DNA of 64,000 bases from CALMEH01 sp964548225 (GCA_964548225.1 CAZJQP010000016.1:7511-71510), one strand, 5' to 3'. Shown: positions 15,894 to 24,896, counted from the first letter of the stretch. The notes: a model not told the origin generated them from the sequence alone. Translations and numbers: made by a program.

Positions 15894-16274
15894 TTAATTA
15901 CATTTAGCTTGTCCTTTGAAACTTCCGTCCTTGAGTTTCGTCTGACATTTGTTCATACAAGTTACGGTTACAAAGTCCAAAAATGATTTGTCCCAATACA
16001 TATATTCTTTTTTCGTAGGATTTTTGACTTCCTTCGATTTCGGCGAATCGAGCCAAATTCGGTAACGCGCATCAACTTCTTCGTCCGCTTCCAAACAGTA
16101 AAGATTGCAACTGTTTCTTTGCGCTTCGTCCGCGTCTTTGCCTTTGCCGCTAAAGGTTTTGCCGTTAGCAACGACTTCGCCCGTGCAAGGCATTTTTTCC
16201 GAACTGCACGACAAAACTGCAAAACTTAGAACTGCCGCCGTCAAAAATATCGAAAATTTATTTGCTCGATTCAT
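15894..16274 (-). CDS. Hypothetical lipoprotein, Cys-rich
   Basis: 126 residues from Met at 16274; the longer frame begins inside the upstream gene and lacks a signal. Lipobox VLSC (Cys23) then SSEKMPCTGEVVANGKTFSG. Seven or more Cys in the mature part (including NSCNLYCLEAD and CMNKCQTKL) suggest a disulfide-stabilised domain. No known family. Second gene of the five-gene run behind promoter copy B. Confidence 0.75.
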   Translation of the reverse strand: MNRANKFSIFLTAAVLSFAVLSCSSEKMPCTGEVVANGKTFSGKGKDADEAQRNSCNLYCLEADEEVDARYRIWLDSPKSKEVKNPTKKEYMYWDKSFLDFVTVTCMNKCQTKLKDGSFKGQAKCN

Positions 16275-16296
16275 AATTTCACCTTTAAAATTACAA

Positions 16297-16635
16297 TTAT
16301 AATCCGGCTTCTTTCGCGCAATCGGCGTTGAGTTTTGTAACATCGCTCATCGGAATTTTGCTTTGTTCCATCGGATTCGGACTCAGAGCGATAACTTTGT
16401 TCAGATAGCAAGCGCAAAGTTTTTCAACTTTCGCCGGATCGTCTTTTTGTCTGCCGAATTTGCAATTTTTAACCGCATTATCTTTGTCTTGCGAAGTCCA
16501 TTTTGAATCGTCAACCTTTGTCGTGGTTGTTGAAGTCGAATTGTTGGAAGTTGTTGTGTTCGTCGAACTTCCACCGCAAGCATTCAGCAAAACTGCTAAT
16601 GCCAAAATTAAATTCATTGTTAATAGTTTTTTCAT
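16297..16635 (-). CDS. Hypothetical lipoprotein
   Basis: 112 residues. Lipobox LLNAC (Cys20), then a Gly/Ser/Thr/Asn-rich linker and a compact helical domain with four Cys (KNCKFGRQ, KLCACYL, ADCAKEAG). The pattern is similar to small periplasmic Cys-rich lipoproteins with a helical hairpin. It is the first gene after the promoter motif at 16669-16697, so it likely leads a five-gene operon running to 14264. Confidence 0.75.
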   Translation of the reverse strand: MKKLLTMNLILALAVLLNACGGSSTNTTTSNNSTSTTTTKVDDSKWTSQDKDNAVKNCKFGRQKDDPAKVEKLCACYLNKVIALSPNPMEQSKIPMSDVTKLNADCAKEAGL

Positions 16636-16668
16636 AATTTTCTCTTAATTTTTTTACTCCTTTCGATG

Positions 16669-16697
16669 TTAGTGTCGAAATCCCGAAAAACATTTCA
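16669..16697 (-). promoter_or_regulatory. Putative ECF-type promoter, copy B
   Basis: On the minus strand TGAAATG (16697-16691), 16 nt, CACTAA (16674-16669), 33 bp upstream of the lipoprotein start at 16635. The 16-nt spacer also shares TTTTTC-GGG with copy A. Confidence 0.6.
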
Positions 16698-16701
16698 CAA
16701 G

Positions 16702-16780
16702 CCGCGAAAGACACGAAAAAAACGAAAAGAAAACCGAATAAATTTCAGTATTCTTTTCGTTTTTTTCGCGTCTTTCGCGG
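16702..16780. terminator. 30-bp hairpin after the anti-sigma-like gene
   Basis: CCGCGAAAGACACGAAAAAA and ten more bases (16702-16731) pair with 16751-16780; the single mismatch is a possible G-U pair. It lies 6 bp beyond the stop of the minus-strand gene at 16787 and upstream of promoter B. The arms repeat a CGAAAA unit. Confidence 0.75.
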
Positions 16781-16786
16781 TTCAAA

Positions 16787-17740
16787 CTATTTCAGATTTA
16801 CTCTAAATTGAAAATCAGCGGCAGATTCTTCCTCGCCTGATGGATTAAAGCCGTAAAGTTTAAGCAGATAATCGCCGCGTTTTAAGTTTTTGGAGGGAAC
16901 AAACGCAAAAACTTTTGAGTTTCGCACCTTTAATTTTCCGCTTCGATAAATGACGTTGCCGTTTTGGTCAACAATTTCAGCGCGATAGGTTTGATAATCT
17001 TGGCTTTCCAAATTCAACACTAAGCTCGCCCCTTGCGAAGATTTCGGCAGATTTAATTCGTTCGTTTTTCCGTCCGAGCGAACGCCGCCTGCAAACAATG
17101 CAAGCACCGGATTAACAACGGTTTCTTTCGGTTTTTCTTCTGTCTTTTTCGGCTTTTCGATATTTGAATTTGCTTTATTAGTTTCGTGTTTTTCGGGCAA
17201 GTTTGAATTAACGGTTATATTCGTATTTTGATTCACGGCAACATTTTGATTCACCGCCGTAGCTTGATTTACAATCGGTTGAAGGGTCGGCATCGGCGTA
17301 ATTTGTTGAACGATTTCAACAGGTTTCCGAACTGCCAAAAACCAAAAACCGAAAACCAAAGCCAAAATCGAAAACGCCGCGCCGAACGCAAATTTCGGCT
17401 GTCGGAAAAATTCAATCAGTGAGGCGAAAAAAGACATTTTTTCCGAAACTACTTCCGTTTTTTTTGCAGTTTCGTTTAATTTCGCAATCATCACCCGCGT
17501 AAATGCTACTCGCTCCCGGCGTTTTTTTGTTGTCAGAAATTCGCGTTCAAACTTTTCTTTTTCTTTTAGATTTCCGCGCACATAATCTTCAATCAAATCG
17601 TCTTCCGCTGCCTGAATCTGCACGAAAAAATCCTCGTCCGCCAAAAATTTCTCTTCCAAAGCGGTGCGTTCTTTTTCGTTAAACTCGCCAAGCAAAAATC
17701 GGCGAATTTCCGTTTCATTGTAAAGGTTTTCCTGTTTCAC
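16787..17740 (-). CDS. Anti-sigma-factor-like membrane protein
   Basis: 317 residues. An N-terminal helical domain (about 1-100) begins TEIRRFLLGEFNEKERTALE and contains EDDLIEDYVRGNLKEKEK, a pattern found next to ECF sigma genes in Acidobacteriota. A transmembrane helix follows (about 117-134), then an Asn/Thr/Pro-rich linker and a C-terminal beta domain (about 220-317). It starts 99 bp after the sigma gene. Presumed role: hold the sigma factor at the membrane until a periplasmic signal arrives. No zinc motif (HxxxCxxC) is present, so this is inference from context. Confidence 0.7.
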   Translation of the reverse strand: MKQENLYNETEIRRFLLGEFNEKERTALEEKFLADEDFFVQIQAAEDDLIEDYVRGNLKEKEKFEREFLTTKKRRERVAFTRVMIAKLNETAKKTEVVSEKMSFFASLIEFFRQPKFAFGAAFSILALVFGFWFLAVRKPVEIVQQITPMPTLQPIVNQATAVNQNVAVNQNTNITVNSNLPEKHETNKANSNIEKPKKTEEKPKETVVNPVLALFAGGVRSDGKTNELNLPKSSQGASLVLNLESQDYQTYRAEIVDQNGNVIYRSGKLKVRNSKVFAFVPSKNLKRGDYLLKLYGFNPSGEEESAADFQFRVNLK

Positions 17741-17761
17741 TTTTTTTCTTAGTCCCGCTTA

Positions 17762-17790
17762 TTAGTGATAAAAACTGAAAAAACATTTCA
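17762..17790 (-). promoter_or_regulatory. Putative ECF-type promoter, copy C
   Basis: On the minus strand TGAAATG (17790-17784), 16 nt, CACTAA (17767-17762), 22 bp before the anti-sigma-like start at 17740. It would give that gene a promoter separate from the sigma gene. Confidence 0.6.
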
Positions 17791-17797
17791 GTTCATT

Positions 17798-17837
17798 GCA
17801 AAGTGCATAATTCTGATTTAATAACTTTGCACTTTGC
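17798..17837 (-). terminator. Weak hairpin after the sigma gene
   Basis: GCAAAGTGC at 17798-17806 pairs with GCACTTTGC at 17829-17837 (9 bp, 22-nt loop). It lies between the sigma stop and promoter C. Confidence 0.4.
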
Positions 17838-17839
17838 AC

Positions 17840-18400
17840 TCAGTTGCGACAACAATCAAATGTGCAATCTTCCAATTTCGATTTCAGACGGCAAACGCGG
17901 ATTCGCAGAGTGTTGAGCGAAATACCCATCGCCTCGCAAAGCCGTTTTCGCGCCGCAATCATCGTCTTTTCGTCCGTGTCGTAATAGGCAACAATCAATT
18001 TGCGGTTTTCTTCGGAAAATTCTGCCAAACACCTTTCCAAACAAGCAAAACGCCGCTCATTTGTTTCGTCCATTTCGATTTCATCAGCGACAATGTTCGG
18101 ATTATCTTCAATATTTTCAGCAAGATGTTCGTGGCTTCGTGAAAATTCCATAAAAACAAACTGCGCGACCGTCGTTGAATAAGCATTTACATTTTGGATT
18201 TCTTCGCCTTCGGAAAGTTTTTTAATCACACGGTCAAAAACCGTGTCGGCAAGTTCCTCAGCCGCTTCGCAATTTCGCCACTCGAAATATTTTACCAGCC
18301 GCACACGCAGAGATTCATACTTCGCGCCAGCCGTTTCGCGGTCAGCGTCGAGCAATGTTAAAAGTTTGTCGAAACCTGTTTGGTTTAATCCGTCTGCCAA
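17840..18400 (-). CDS. ECF-like RNA polymerase sigma factor
   Basis: 186 residues. The N-terminal half fits sigma region 2 (ESLRVRLVKYFEWRNCEAAEELADTVFDRV), and the C-terminal half fits region 4 with a helix-turn-helix (KRLCEAMGISLNTLRIRVCRLKSKLE). The divergent region 2 is typical of sigma-like factors in Acidobacteriota and Planctomycetes. Three Cys pairs (including FDCC at the end) are unusual. With the anti-sigma-like gene downstream, it probably controls the shared TGAAATG-N16-CACTAA promoters; this is inference. Confidence 0.8.
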   Translation of the reverse strand: MADGLNQTGFDKLLTLLDADRETAGAKYESLRVRLVKYFEWRNCEAAEELADTVFDRVIKKLSEGEEIQNVNAYSTTVAQFVFMEFSRSHEHLAENIEDNPNIVADEIEMDETNERRFACLERCLAEFSEENRKLIVAYYDTDEKTMIAARKRLCEAMGISLNTLRIRVCRLKSKLEDCTFDCCRN

Positions 18401-18484
18401 TTTTTTTGTAATAAATGAACTTATTGCATTTTAAGGCGAAAAGATGAAAATATAAAAATTCTTTCGGACAAATTCAATTATTTC

Positions 18485-20992
18485 TCAGTTTTCCGATTCC
18501 TCGATAATTATATGCGAGATTTGACGAGTTTCGATAATAATCTCCGAAGTCTTTTCATCGGAAGAATCGGAAAAATCGAAAGTTTTAATTTTGGTCAAAG
18601 CAATTAGTTCATTGAAATTTAAACTGCGTCCCGTTTCGTAAGCAGCGGTAAAATCTTGCGGATTGAGCGCGGCGCGGACGATTGCCAAATACTTTTCGCG
18701 GAATATTTCTTCGGCAGGTTCATTTTTGTAACCGATTGATTCGCGCAAAGTTTCTGCCGCACCCGCAAGTTTGGCGGATTGCCGGGCATTTCCGCTTTTT
18801 GCGGCAAGCGCGGCAAATCCGTCTAAGGCACAGGAAATCAACATTTTATTACCAACTTCCTGCGCGATTCGTAAAGACTCAGTAAAATTAAAACCTGCCG
18901 CGTCCGGCTGATTTTGAAAATAATCAACCGCTCCCAAATTAAAATAAATAATGCTCAGAAGACGTTTGCCGCCAAGTTTTTTTGAGAGTAAAAGCGATTC
19001 TTCAAACAAAGGGCGAGCGGACGAATAATTTTCAAGACTCATCTCTAAATCGCCGAGCGAACATAAAGTATTGGCGGTCATAATTTCATCATTCAGTTCG
19101 CGGTTGAGGGCGAGAACTTCTTCGGTGTAATTTTTAGCCGAAACGTAATCTTTTTGCAAAACGGCAACCGCCGCCAAGCCGTGATAGGCTCTGATAATTT
19201 GCGGTAAGTCATTTGTTTCTTTACTTTCCGTTAAGGCTTGCTCGCAATTTTTTCGCGCCGCTTCAAATTCACCGAGTTTTTTCAGAAATACGCCGTTTGC
19301 CAAAAGCAACATGGAACGCTCTTTGGACACAGTATTTTCCGTTACTTCCAAAGCCGCTTTACTCCAATAAAGACCTTCGCTGAAATGCGCGTGGTCTAAC
19401 CAAAAATAGCGTAATGCCGCCGCCATTTGTGCGGCAGTTTCGCCGTCGTTTTTCAAAGACCACGCGAGCGCGGCGCGAAAATTGTCGTGTTCGTTTTCCA
19501 ATTTTTCAAACCATTCACTAACGACTTCCGCCATCAAAAACGGCTCGGCTTTTTCAGCCAAAGCCAGAAAAATTTGCGCGTGAATTTGTCTTAAATATTC
19601 AGCTTCGCCCGATTTTTCCAACATTTCAAACGCAAATTCGCGGACGACTTCGAGCATTCGCAAACGCACATCACCGTTGGGCAAATCATTTGAAACAAGC
19701 AGACTGTTGTTAATTAGCGAATCAAGAGAATCGAGAACCGAAAGAGATAAAGCCGCATCGTTTTCGACAAGATTTTCCGCCGCTTCGACTGTAAAACCAT
19801 CGGCAAAAACCGAAAGATAACGAAATAATTTCCGTTCGTCCGCGTCGAGCAGTTCATAGCTCCATTCGATTGCGCCGCGCATCGTGCGTTGGCGCGAAGG
19901 CGAATCTTTTGCACCGCCTGTGAGCAAATCGAGCGATTTTTCAAGCCGCGACAAAATCGCCGACGGCGAAAGCAATCTGACACGCGCTGCCGCGAGTTCG
20001 ACGGCAAGCGGCAAACCATCCAACTTCCGGCAAATCGCCGCGACAATCGGCGCGTTTTCCGTGTTCAAAGCAAAATTCGCCCGCGCCGTTTGCGCTCTGA
20101 TTGCAAAAAGCTCGACGGAAGAAAAAGCGGCAAATTCTTCAGCCGACAAATTCAAATTCGGCGGCACATTGAGCGGCAAAATTTGTTTTTCGCGCTCCGA
20201 TTGAACACGCAAAGCGGTGCGGCTCGTTACCAAAATCTGCAAATTCGCTGATGCTTCGAGCAATTCTGACAATAAAACGGAAGCCGAAAGAATCTGCTCG
20301 AAATTATCCAAAACCAACAAACAAGCGCGTTCGCGCAAAAAATCCTTGAGCGCGTCAAGCAAGTTTTTTCCGCCTGTTTCCTTAATTCCAATTTTTTGCG
20401 CGATTGCATCGGCGACTAATTCCGGTTGGTTGATTGAAGCAAGTTCGACAAAAAACGTGCCATCCGCATAATTGCTTCGCACCGTTTCGGCAACGGCTCG
20501 TGCAAGCGCGGTTTTGCCGCTTCCGCCTGCGCCGGTGAGCGTAATTAGGCGTTCGTTTTGCCGCAGTAAATCTTTTATTTCGGCAATTTCCGACTCGCGT
20601 CCGATGATTTCGACGTTGGCATTTGAAATTGCCGCGCCGTCAATTTTGACAAGCGAATTGCTCGTATTTTGTCGGATTTCGTGGACGAATTTATAACCTT
20701 TGCCCGTGATGGTCGCAATAAATTGATGTTCACCCTTTGTTTCGCCGAGAATTTTTCGGAGCGCGGAAATCTGCACCGTCAGATTATTTTCCTCGACAAA
20801 TTGCCCTTCCCAAACCGTTCCTAAAATCTCGTCCTTCGACAAAATCTGTCCGTGATTTTCGACCAAAGCAAAAAGCAAATCGAAGGTTTTTGAATTTAAG
20901 GAAATTGCTTCACCGCCTTTCAAAAGCGAGCGTTTCGCGCCCGAAAGCTCAAAATCTCCGAAAAAAAATGTATTTTCCGCCGTTTTCTCCAT
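18485..20992 (-). CDS. Winged-helix / NB-ARC-type ATPase / TPR transcriptional regulator
   Basis: 835 residues. An OmpR/CadC-type winged helix (about 10-105, ending ATITGKGYKFV) is fused to a STAND-like ATPase with P-loop GAGGSGKT (154-161) and Walker B LLVLDNFEQIL, then TPR-like helices (about 480-780). This AfsR/SARP-like layout is common in Acidobacteriota. ATP binding and TPR-mediated sensing likely gate DNA binding. Three 10-bp direct repeats lie directly before the start codon (20999-21033), suggesting autoregulation. It is divergent from a small excisionase-like gene and two propeller proteins, possible targets. Confidence 0.88.
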   Translation of the reverse strand: MEKTAENTFFFGDFELSGAKRSLLKGGEAISLNSKTFDLLFALVENHGQILSKDEILGTVWEGQFVEENNLTVQISALRKILGETKGEHQFIATITGKGYKFVHEIRQNTSNSLVKIDGAAISNANVEIIGRESEIAEIKDLLRQNERLITLTGAGGSGKTALARAVAETVRSNYADGTFFVELASINQPELVADAIAQKIGIKETGGKNLLDALKDFLRERACLLVLDNFEQILSASVLLSELLEASANLQILVTSRTALRVQSEREKQILPLNVPPNLNLSAEEFAAFSSVELFAIRAQTARANFALNTENAPIVAAICRKLDGLPLAVELAAARVRLLSPSAILSRLEKSLDLLTGGAKDSPSRQRTMRGAIEWSYELLDADERKLFRYLSVFADGFTVEAAENLVENDAALSLSVLDSLDSLINNSLLVSNDLPNGDVRLRMLEVVREFAFEMLEKSGEAEYLRQIHAQIFLALAEKAEPFLMAEVVSEWFEKLENEHDNFRAALAWSLKNDGETAAQMAAALRYFWLDHAHFSEGLYWSKAALEVTENTVSKERSMLLLANGVFLKKLGEFEAARKNCEQALTESKETNDLPQIIRAYHGLAAVAVLQKDYVSAKNYTEEVLALNRELNDEIMTANTLCSLGDLEMSLENYSSARPLFEESLLLSKKLGGKRLLSIIYFNLGAVDYFQNQPDAAGFNFTESLRIAQEVGNKMLISCALDGFAALAAKSGNARQSAKLAGAAETLRESIGYKNEPAEEIFREKYLAIVRAALNPQDFTAAYETGRSLNFNELIALTKIKTFDFSDSSDEKTSEIIIETRQISHIIIEESEN

Positions 20993-20998
20993 TCGTTT

Positions 20999-21033
20999 TT
21001 AGGAACATTTAGGAATATTTAAGGACTTTTAGC
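20999..21033. promoter_or_regulatory. Three 10-bp direct repeats: probable operator
   Basis: TTTAGGAACA, TTTAGGAATA, TTTAAGGACT, then TTTAG, in exact 10-bp phase ending just upstream of the regulator's ATG. OmpR-family winged helices bind tandem 10-bp half sites on one face of the helix, which fits the encoded protein. Confidence 0.6.
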
Positions 21034-21115
21034 TTCGCTTTCGGCGAAACTTGATTCATAAATTGCCTGTTTTCGGATTTTAGCAGAAACGAACGGCGAG
21101 AGAAAAGAAAAAATT

Positions 21116-21376
21116 ATGAATCGAAAAACACAAATTACGATTGAAACGCACAGCATCACGATTATTCGGACAAGCGGTGCGCTTAATGTTTGCTGTGCGG
21201 TTTGTCAAAAACAAGTTTCGGCGTTCGCGTCCGGCGAAATCGCGGCGGCTTTGAAAATGTCTGCGCCCGAACTCGAATTTATGCGCGACGCGGGCGAAAT
21301 CCATTCGGTCGCGGAAAATAATTTACAGCTTTGCGGCGATTCGCTCGCTGCGATTTTAAGGAGAATGAACCAATGA
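21116..21376 (+). CDS. Small excisionase/MerR-like protein
   Basis: 86 residues. A CxxC (NVCCAVCQKQV) is followed by ASGEIAAALKMSAPELEFMRDAGEIHSV, which resembles a degenerate helix-turn-helix of the excisionase/MerR type, and ends ILRRMNQ. Small proteins of this pattern often accompany the winged-helix/TPR regulator family in Acidobacteriota (recalled). Its stop overlaps the next start (ATGA at 21373), indicating translational coupling to the propeller protein. Role unproven. Confidence 0.65.
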   Translation: MNRKTQITIETHSITIIRTSGALNVCCAVCQKQVSAFASGEIAAALKMSAPELEFMRDAGEIHSVAENNLQLCGDSLAAILRRMNQ

Positions 21377-22578
21377 AAAAATATTATTCAGCAAATTTAA
21401 TTTTGACAGTTCTTGTGTCGCTCATTTTTACACTGTCGTTTCAGACATTCGAAGCAAAAGCCGCGTGGGGCGATTTTGATACGAGTTTCGGCTTTCAAGG
21501 CGTAACATTTGAGACGATTACCGGCTACCATCCGCGCAGTGTGGCGATTCAAACGGACGGCAAAATTCTGGTTACGGGTTATCGGATAACGCCGTTTGGC
21601 GGCAAAGGTTTCTTTCTGCGCCGCTATCTGTCAAACGGTAATCTCGACACGGCTTTCGGCACAAATGGAGGCGTGATTGGTCCTGAAACCAATTCCATAA
21701 ACACCGATTATCAGGGAGAAAAAATTGTCGTTCAGACCAACGGAAAAATTGCCGTCGCCGGACGAGCCAACGGTTATTACGCAGTTTGGCAATTCACGGC
21801 AAGCGGAAAACGAGACACGACATTCGGGCAAAGCGGCTTGCAAAATCTGACAAACTTTCCGGTAATCGGCAGCGAATTTGCCGAAATGAATATTCAAAGC
21901 GGAAAGCTCTTACTTAGTCTTCCGAAGGACATCGGCGGCACCTTTCGTATTGCATTGCTCAGGCTGAATTCAAGTGGAACGATTGACGGCACTTTCGGTA
22001 ACGCGGGCGAATCTTTAACCGAAAGGTATGGGAAATATCATAGCGGAACATTAGTTGAAACAAATGGAAAAATAACCGTCAGCGGTTACAAGTTCAACGA
22101 TTTAAGTGCCAAAGGACTCGAAAGAAAATTAGCCAACGGGCAAACCGATTTGTCTTTTTTTCCGACACCTTCAAATTCGATTGGAAGTTTAGGGACGGGC
22201 TTGGTCAAAATGTCTAACAGCAAATACGCATTGCGGGCGATCAATCTTGGCGGCAACGGGAGCGTTACGCTGGTTTTGGATAAATTCAGTTCGACCGGCA
22301 TTTTTGAATCAAGCATCTCGCCTTTCAACGGGTTTTCCGGAGGTTGTCCCGACATTTTCACAAACCAAAATGATGGAAAGGTTCTTGTTAAAACCAACGG
22401 AATACTATTTCGTTTTAACGCCGAACTCGATTCTTCCACAATGGAAATAAACTACTGTTCAAATTTGATCGGATTAATAAGCGAATTGGGAACCGCCGCG
22501 ATTCAACCGGACGACAAAATGGTGGTCGCCGGTGTCTTTAACGATTATTTGATGATAGTTCGTCTTTTGCCGAACTAA
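21373..22578 (+). CDS. Secreted delta-60-repeat beta-propeller protein
   Basis: 401 residues from ATG 21373, preceded by AAGGAG at 21358. A signal peptide (cleavage near AKA at about 29) is followed by repeats of the delta-60 type: DGKILVTGY, NGNLDTAFGTNGGV, NGKIAVAG, SGKRDTTFGQSGL, SGTIDGTFGNAG, DDKMVVAGV. These form beta-propeller blades in exported bacterial proteins. Enzymatic residues are not apparent; a binding or structural role is assumed. It is coupled to the small excisionase-like gene and followed 17 bp later by another propeller protein. Confidence 0.85.
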   Translation: MKKYYSANLILTVLVSLIFTLSFQTFEAKAAWGDFDTSFGFQGVTFETITGYHPRSVAIQTDGKILVTGYRITPFGGKGFFLRRYLSNGNLDTAFGTNGGVIGPETNSINTDYQGEKIVVQTNGKIAVAGRANGYYAVWQFTASGKRDTTFGQSGLQNLTNFPVIGSEFAEMNIQSGKLLLSLPKDIGGTFRIALLRLNSSGTIDGTFGNAGESLTERYGKYHSGTLVETNGKITVSGYKFNDLSAKGLERKLANGQTDLSFFPTPSNSIGSLGTGLVKMSNSKYALRAINLGGNGSVTLVLDKFSSTGIFESSISPFNGFSGGCPDIFTNQNDGKVLVKTNGILFRFNAELDSSTMEINYCSNLIGLISELGTAAIQPDDKMVVAGVFNDYLMIVRLLPN

Positions 22579-22595
22579 AGAAAGAGGTTAAATCA

Positions 22596-24809
22596 ATGAA
22601 AAACTATTATTCGACAATTTTAATTTTAGTGGTAATGTTAGTGTTCGCCGACGGTTTTCAAAAAGCCGTGCGCGGTGAAAATCTGCAAAACGAAAAGGCA
22701 ATCGAATATCTGAAACAGACGGGCAATTACGATTCTTTGGCGGAAGCCGTCAAAGCTGTGAATGCCGAAAATCCGTCCGACTCCGATTTGTTTTTTGCTC
22801 AACGGCAAAAATTATTGGGAAATGCTGGCGACACGGATGATTTTTTCGGCACGAGCGTCGCAATTTCCGGTGATTTAGCAGTTATCGGTGCTTATGGAGA
22901 AGATATTGGTTCAAATGTTGATCAAGGCGCGGCATACATTTTTGTTCGCAACGGCACGATTTGGACGCTACAAGCCAAACTTATTGTCTTTGACGGCGTA
23001 GAAGGCGATAATTTTGGAACAAGCGTCGCAATTTCCGGTGATTTCGTCGTTGTCGGAGCTATTGGCGATAATGTAAATATAAATGTAAATCAAGGTTCGG
23101 CATACATTTTCGTTCGAAACGGCACGACGTGGTCGCAACAAAAACAACTTATCGCTAATGACGGCGCGGCAAACGACAATTTCGGCAAAAGTGTCGCAAT
23201 TTCCGGCGATACCGTTATTGTCGGCAGTTATTTTGACCAAATAAATGCAAATACAAATCAAGGCTCGGCATATATCTTTACTCGCTTTGGAACGGACTGG
23301 TCACAGGAAACAAAACTATTTGCAAACGACGGCGCAACTGATGATTACTTCGGCAATAGTGTCGCGATTGCAAGCAATTCTGTTATCGTCGGAGCTACCG
23401 GCGACGACATTGGCGCAAATGTAAATCAAGGTTCGGCATATATTTTCAATCGGAGCGGAACGACTTGGACACAGCAAATAAAATTAATCGCGGGCGATGG
23501 TTCAGAAGGCGATTATTTTGGAACGAGCGTTGACATAACTAATACTCTTTCCGGCACAATTGCCGTTGTCGGCGCGTGGCGAGACGATATTGGACAAAAC
23601 TTAGGTCAAGGTTCGGCTTATGTTTTCAATCGTTCACAAATTGGCGTGTGGTCGCAGACGCAAAAGCTAATTGCCGCTAATGGCGGTAACAACGACGGTT
23701 TTGGAGTCAGTGTTTCTATCGTTTCAGTTACCGGCAGTGCGATAGCCGTCGGAGCTAGATTTGCCGGTAATCGAGGCGCGGCATATATTTTTAGACGTGT
23801 TAATTCGGTTTGGACAGAACAACAAAAATTAATCGGATATGACAGCGCAAATGGAGATAGTTTTGGCGGTTCGATAGCAATCTCCGGGGAAACGGCGATT
23901 GTCGGAGCATATTTTGCTAATATCGGCGCAAATTCTGATGAAGGCGCGGTTTATGTTTTTAATCTTGGCGCGAGTGCATTTGATTTTGACGGCGACAGCA
24001 GGACGGATATTTCCATCTTTCGCCCGTCAAACGGTCAATGGTGGATAAATCGGAGCGAAGATAATTCGACTTTTGTTGCAACTTTCGGTTTAAGCTCTGA
24101 CCGCATAATGCCGGCTGATTTTACGGGCGACGGTAAAACCGATATTGCTTTTTTCCGTCCTTCAACGGGAAATTGGTTTATTTTGCGGAGCGAAGACAAT
24201 TCGTTTTATTCATTCCCTTTTGGAGCGGTAAATGATATTCCAAACGTCGGAGATTTCGATGGCGATAGCAAAGCGGATGTTGCCGTCTTTCGTCCTTCAA
24301 ATACGACTTGGTATATCAATAAATCTTCCGGCGGAACATTAATTCAGCAATTTGGCGCGGCAAATGACATTCCGGCAGTTGCTGACTACGATGGCGATGG
24401 CAAAGCCGATATTGCAATTTTCCGTCCAAATGGCGCAAGCGGAGCGGAATGGTGGCGGCAAAACAGCTCAAACAATCAAGTTTTTGCCGCACAATTCGGT
24501 TCTTCTTCCGACAAGCCTGTGCAAGGCGATTATACGGGCGACGGCAAATCAGACATTGCTTTTTGGCGACCTTCAAATGGAAATTGGTATATTTTAAGAA
24601 GCGAAGATAGTAGTTTCTACGCTTTTCCATTCGGCGCAAATGGCGATATTCCTACGTCCGGCGATTACGATGGCGACGGCAAAACGGATGCGGCGGTTTT
24701 TCGTCCGATAAACACGACTTGGTATGTCAATCGTTCAACAGCAGGAACATTGATTCAGCAGTTTGGCGTTTCGGGCGACAAACCTGTTCCTTCGGCTTTT
24801 ATTCCTTAA
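22596..24809 (+). CDS. Secreted FG-GAP / VCBS repeat protein
   Basis: 737 residues. The signal peptide is short, with a few FG-GAP repeats from about residue 75 (each DDFFGTSVAISGD... QGSAYIF, at least seven), then a C-terminal half of VCBS-like repeats with calcium loops such as DFDGDSRTDISIF, FTGDGKTDIAFF and DYDGDGKADIAIF, each followed by RPSNGxWW/Y. This second module with RSEDNSF is a signature of Blastocatellia exported proteins. Integrin-like propellers bind calcium and usually mediate adhesion or scaffold functions. No catalytic motif is visible. Confidence 0.9.
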   Translation: MKNYYSTILILVVMLVFADGFQKAVRGENLQNEKAIEYLKQTGNYDSLAEAVKAVNAENPSDSDLFFAQRQKLLGNAGDTDDFFGTSVAISGDLAVIGAYGEDIGSNVDQGAAYIFVRNGTIWTLQAKLIVFDGVEGDNFGTSVAISGDFVVVGAIGDNVNINVNQGSAYIFVRNGTTWSQQKQLIANDGAANDNFGKSVAISGDTVIVGSYFDQINANTNQGSAYIFTRFGTDWSQETKLFANDGATDDYFGNSVAIASNSVIVGATGDDIGANVNQGSAYIFNRSGTTWTQQIKLIAGDGSEGDYFGTSVDITNTLSGTIAVVGAWRDDIGQNLGQGSAYVFNRSQIGVWSQTQKLIAANGGNNDGFGVSVSIVSVTGSAIAVGARFAGNRGAAYIFRRVNSVWTEQQKLIGYDSANGDSFGGSIAISGETAIVGAYFANIGANSDEGAVYVFNLGASAFDFDGDSRTDISIFRPSNGQWWINRSEDNSTFVATFGLSSDRIMPADFTGDGKTDIAFFRPSTGNWFILRSEDNSFYSFPFGAVNDIPNVGDFDGDSKADVAVFRPSNTTWYINKSSGGTLIQQFGAANDIPAVADYDGDGKADIAIFRPNGASGAEWWRQNSSNNQVFAAQFGSSSDKPVQGDYTGDGKSDIAFWRPSNGNWYILRSEDSSFYAFPFGANGDIPTSGDYDGDGKTDAAVFRPINTTWYVNRSTAGTLIQQFGVSGDKPVPSAFIP

Positions 24810-24819
24810 AAATGATGAG

Positions 24820-24891
24820 GAAATTTCCCGCAGATGACGCAGACTTTCGCAGATTTTTTCTGCATTATCTGCGAAATCTGCGGGAAATTTC
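24820..24891. terminator. Double-stem hairpin between convergent genes
   Basis: GAAATTTCCCGCAGAT (24820-24835) pairs with 24876-24891; an inner TTTCGCAGAT (24845-24854) pairs with 24867-24876. T-tract CTTTTTTT follows on the plus strand. It serves the plus-strand VCBS gene and the minus-strand CHAT gene. Confidence 0.75.
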
Positions 24892-24896
24892 TTTTT

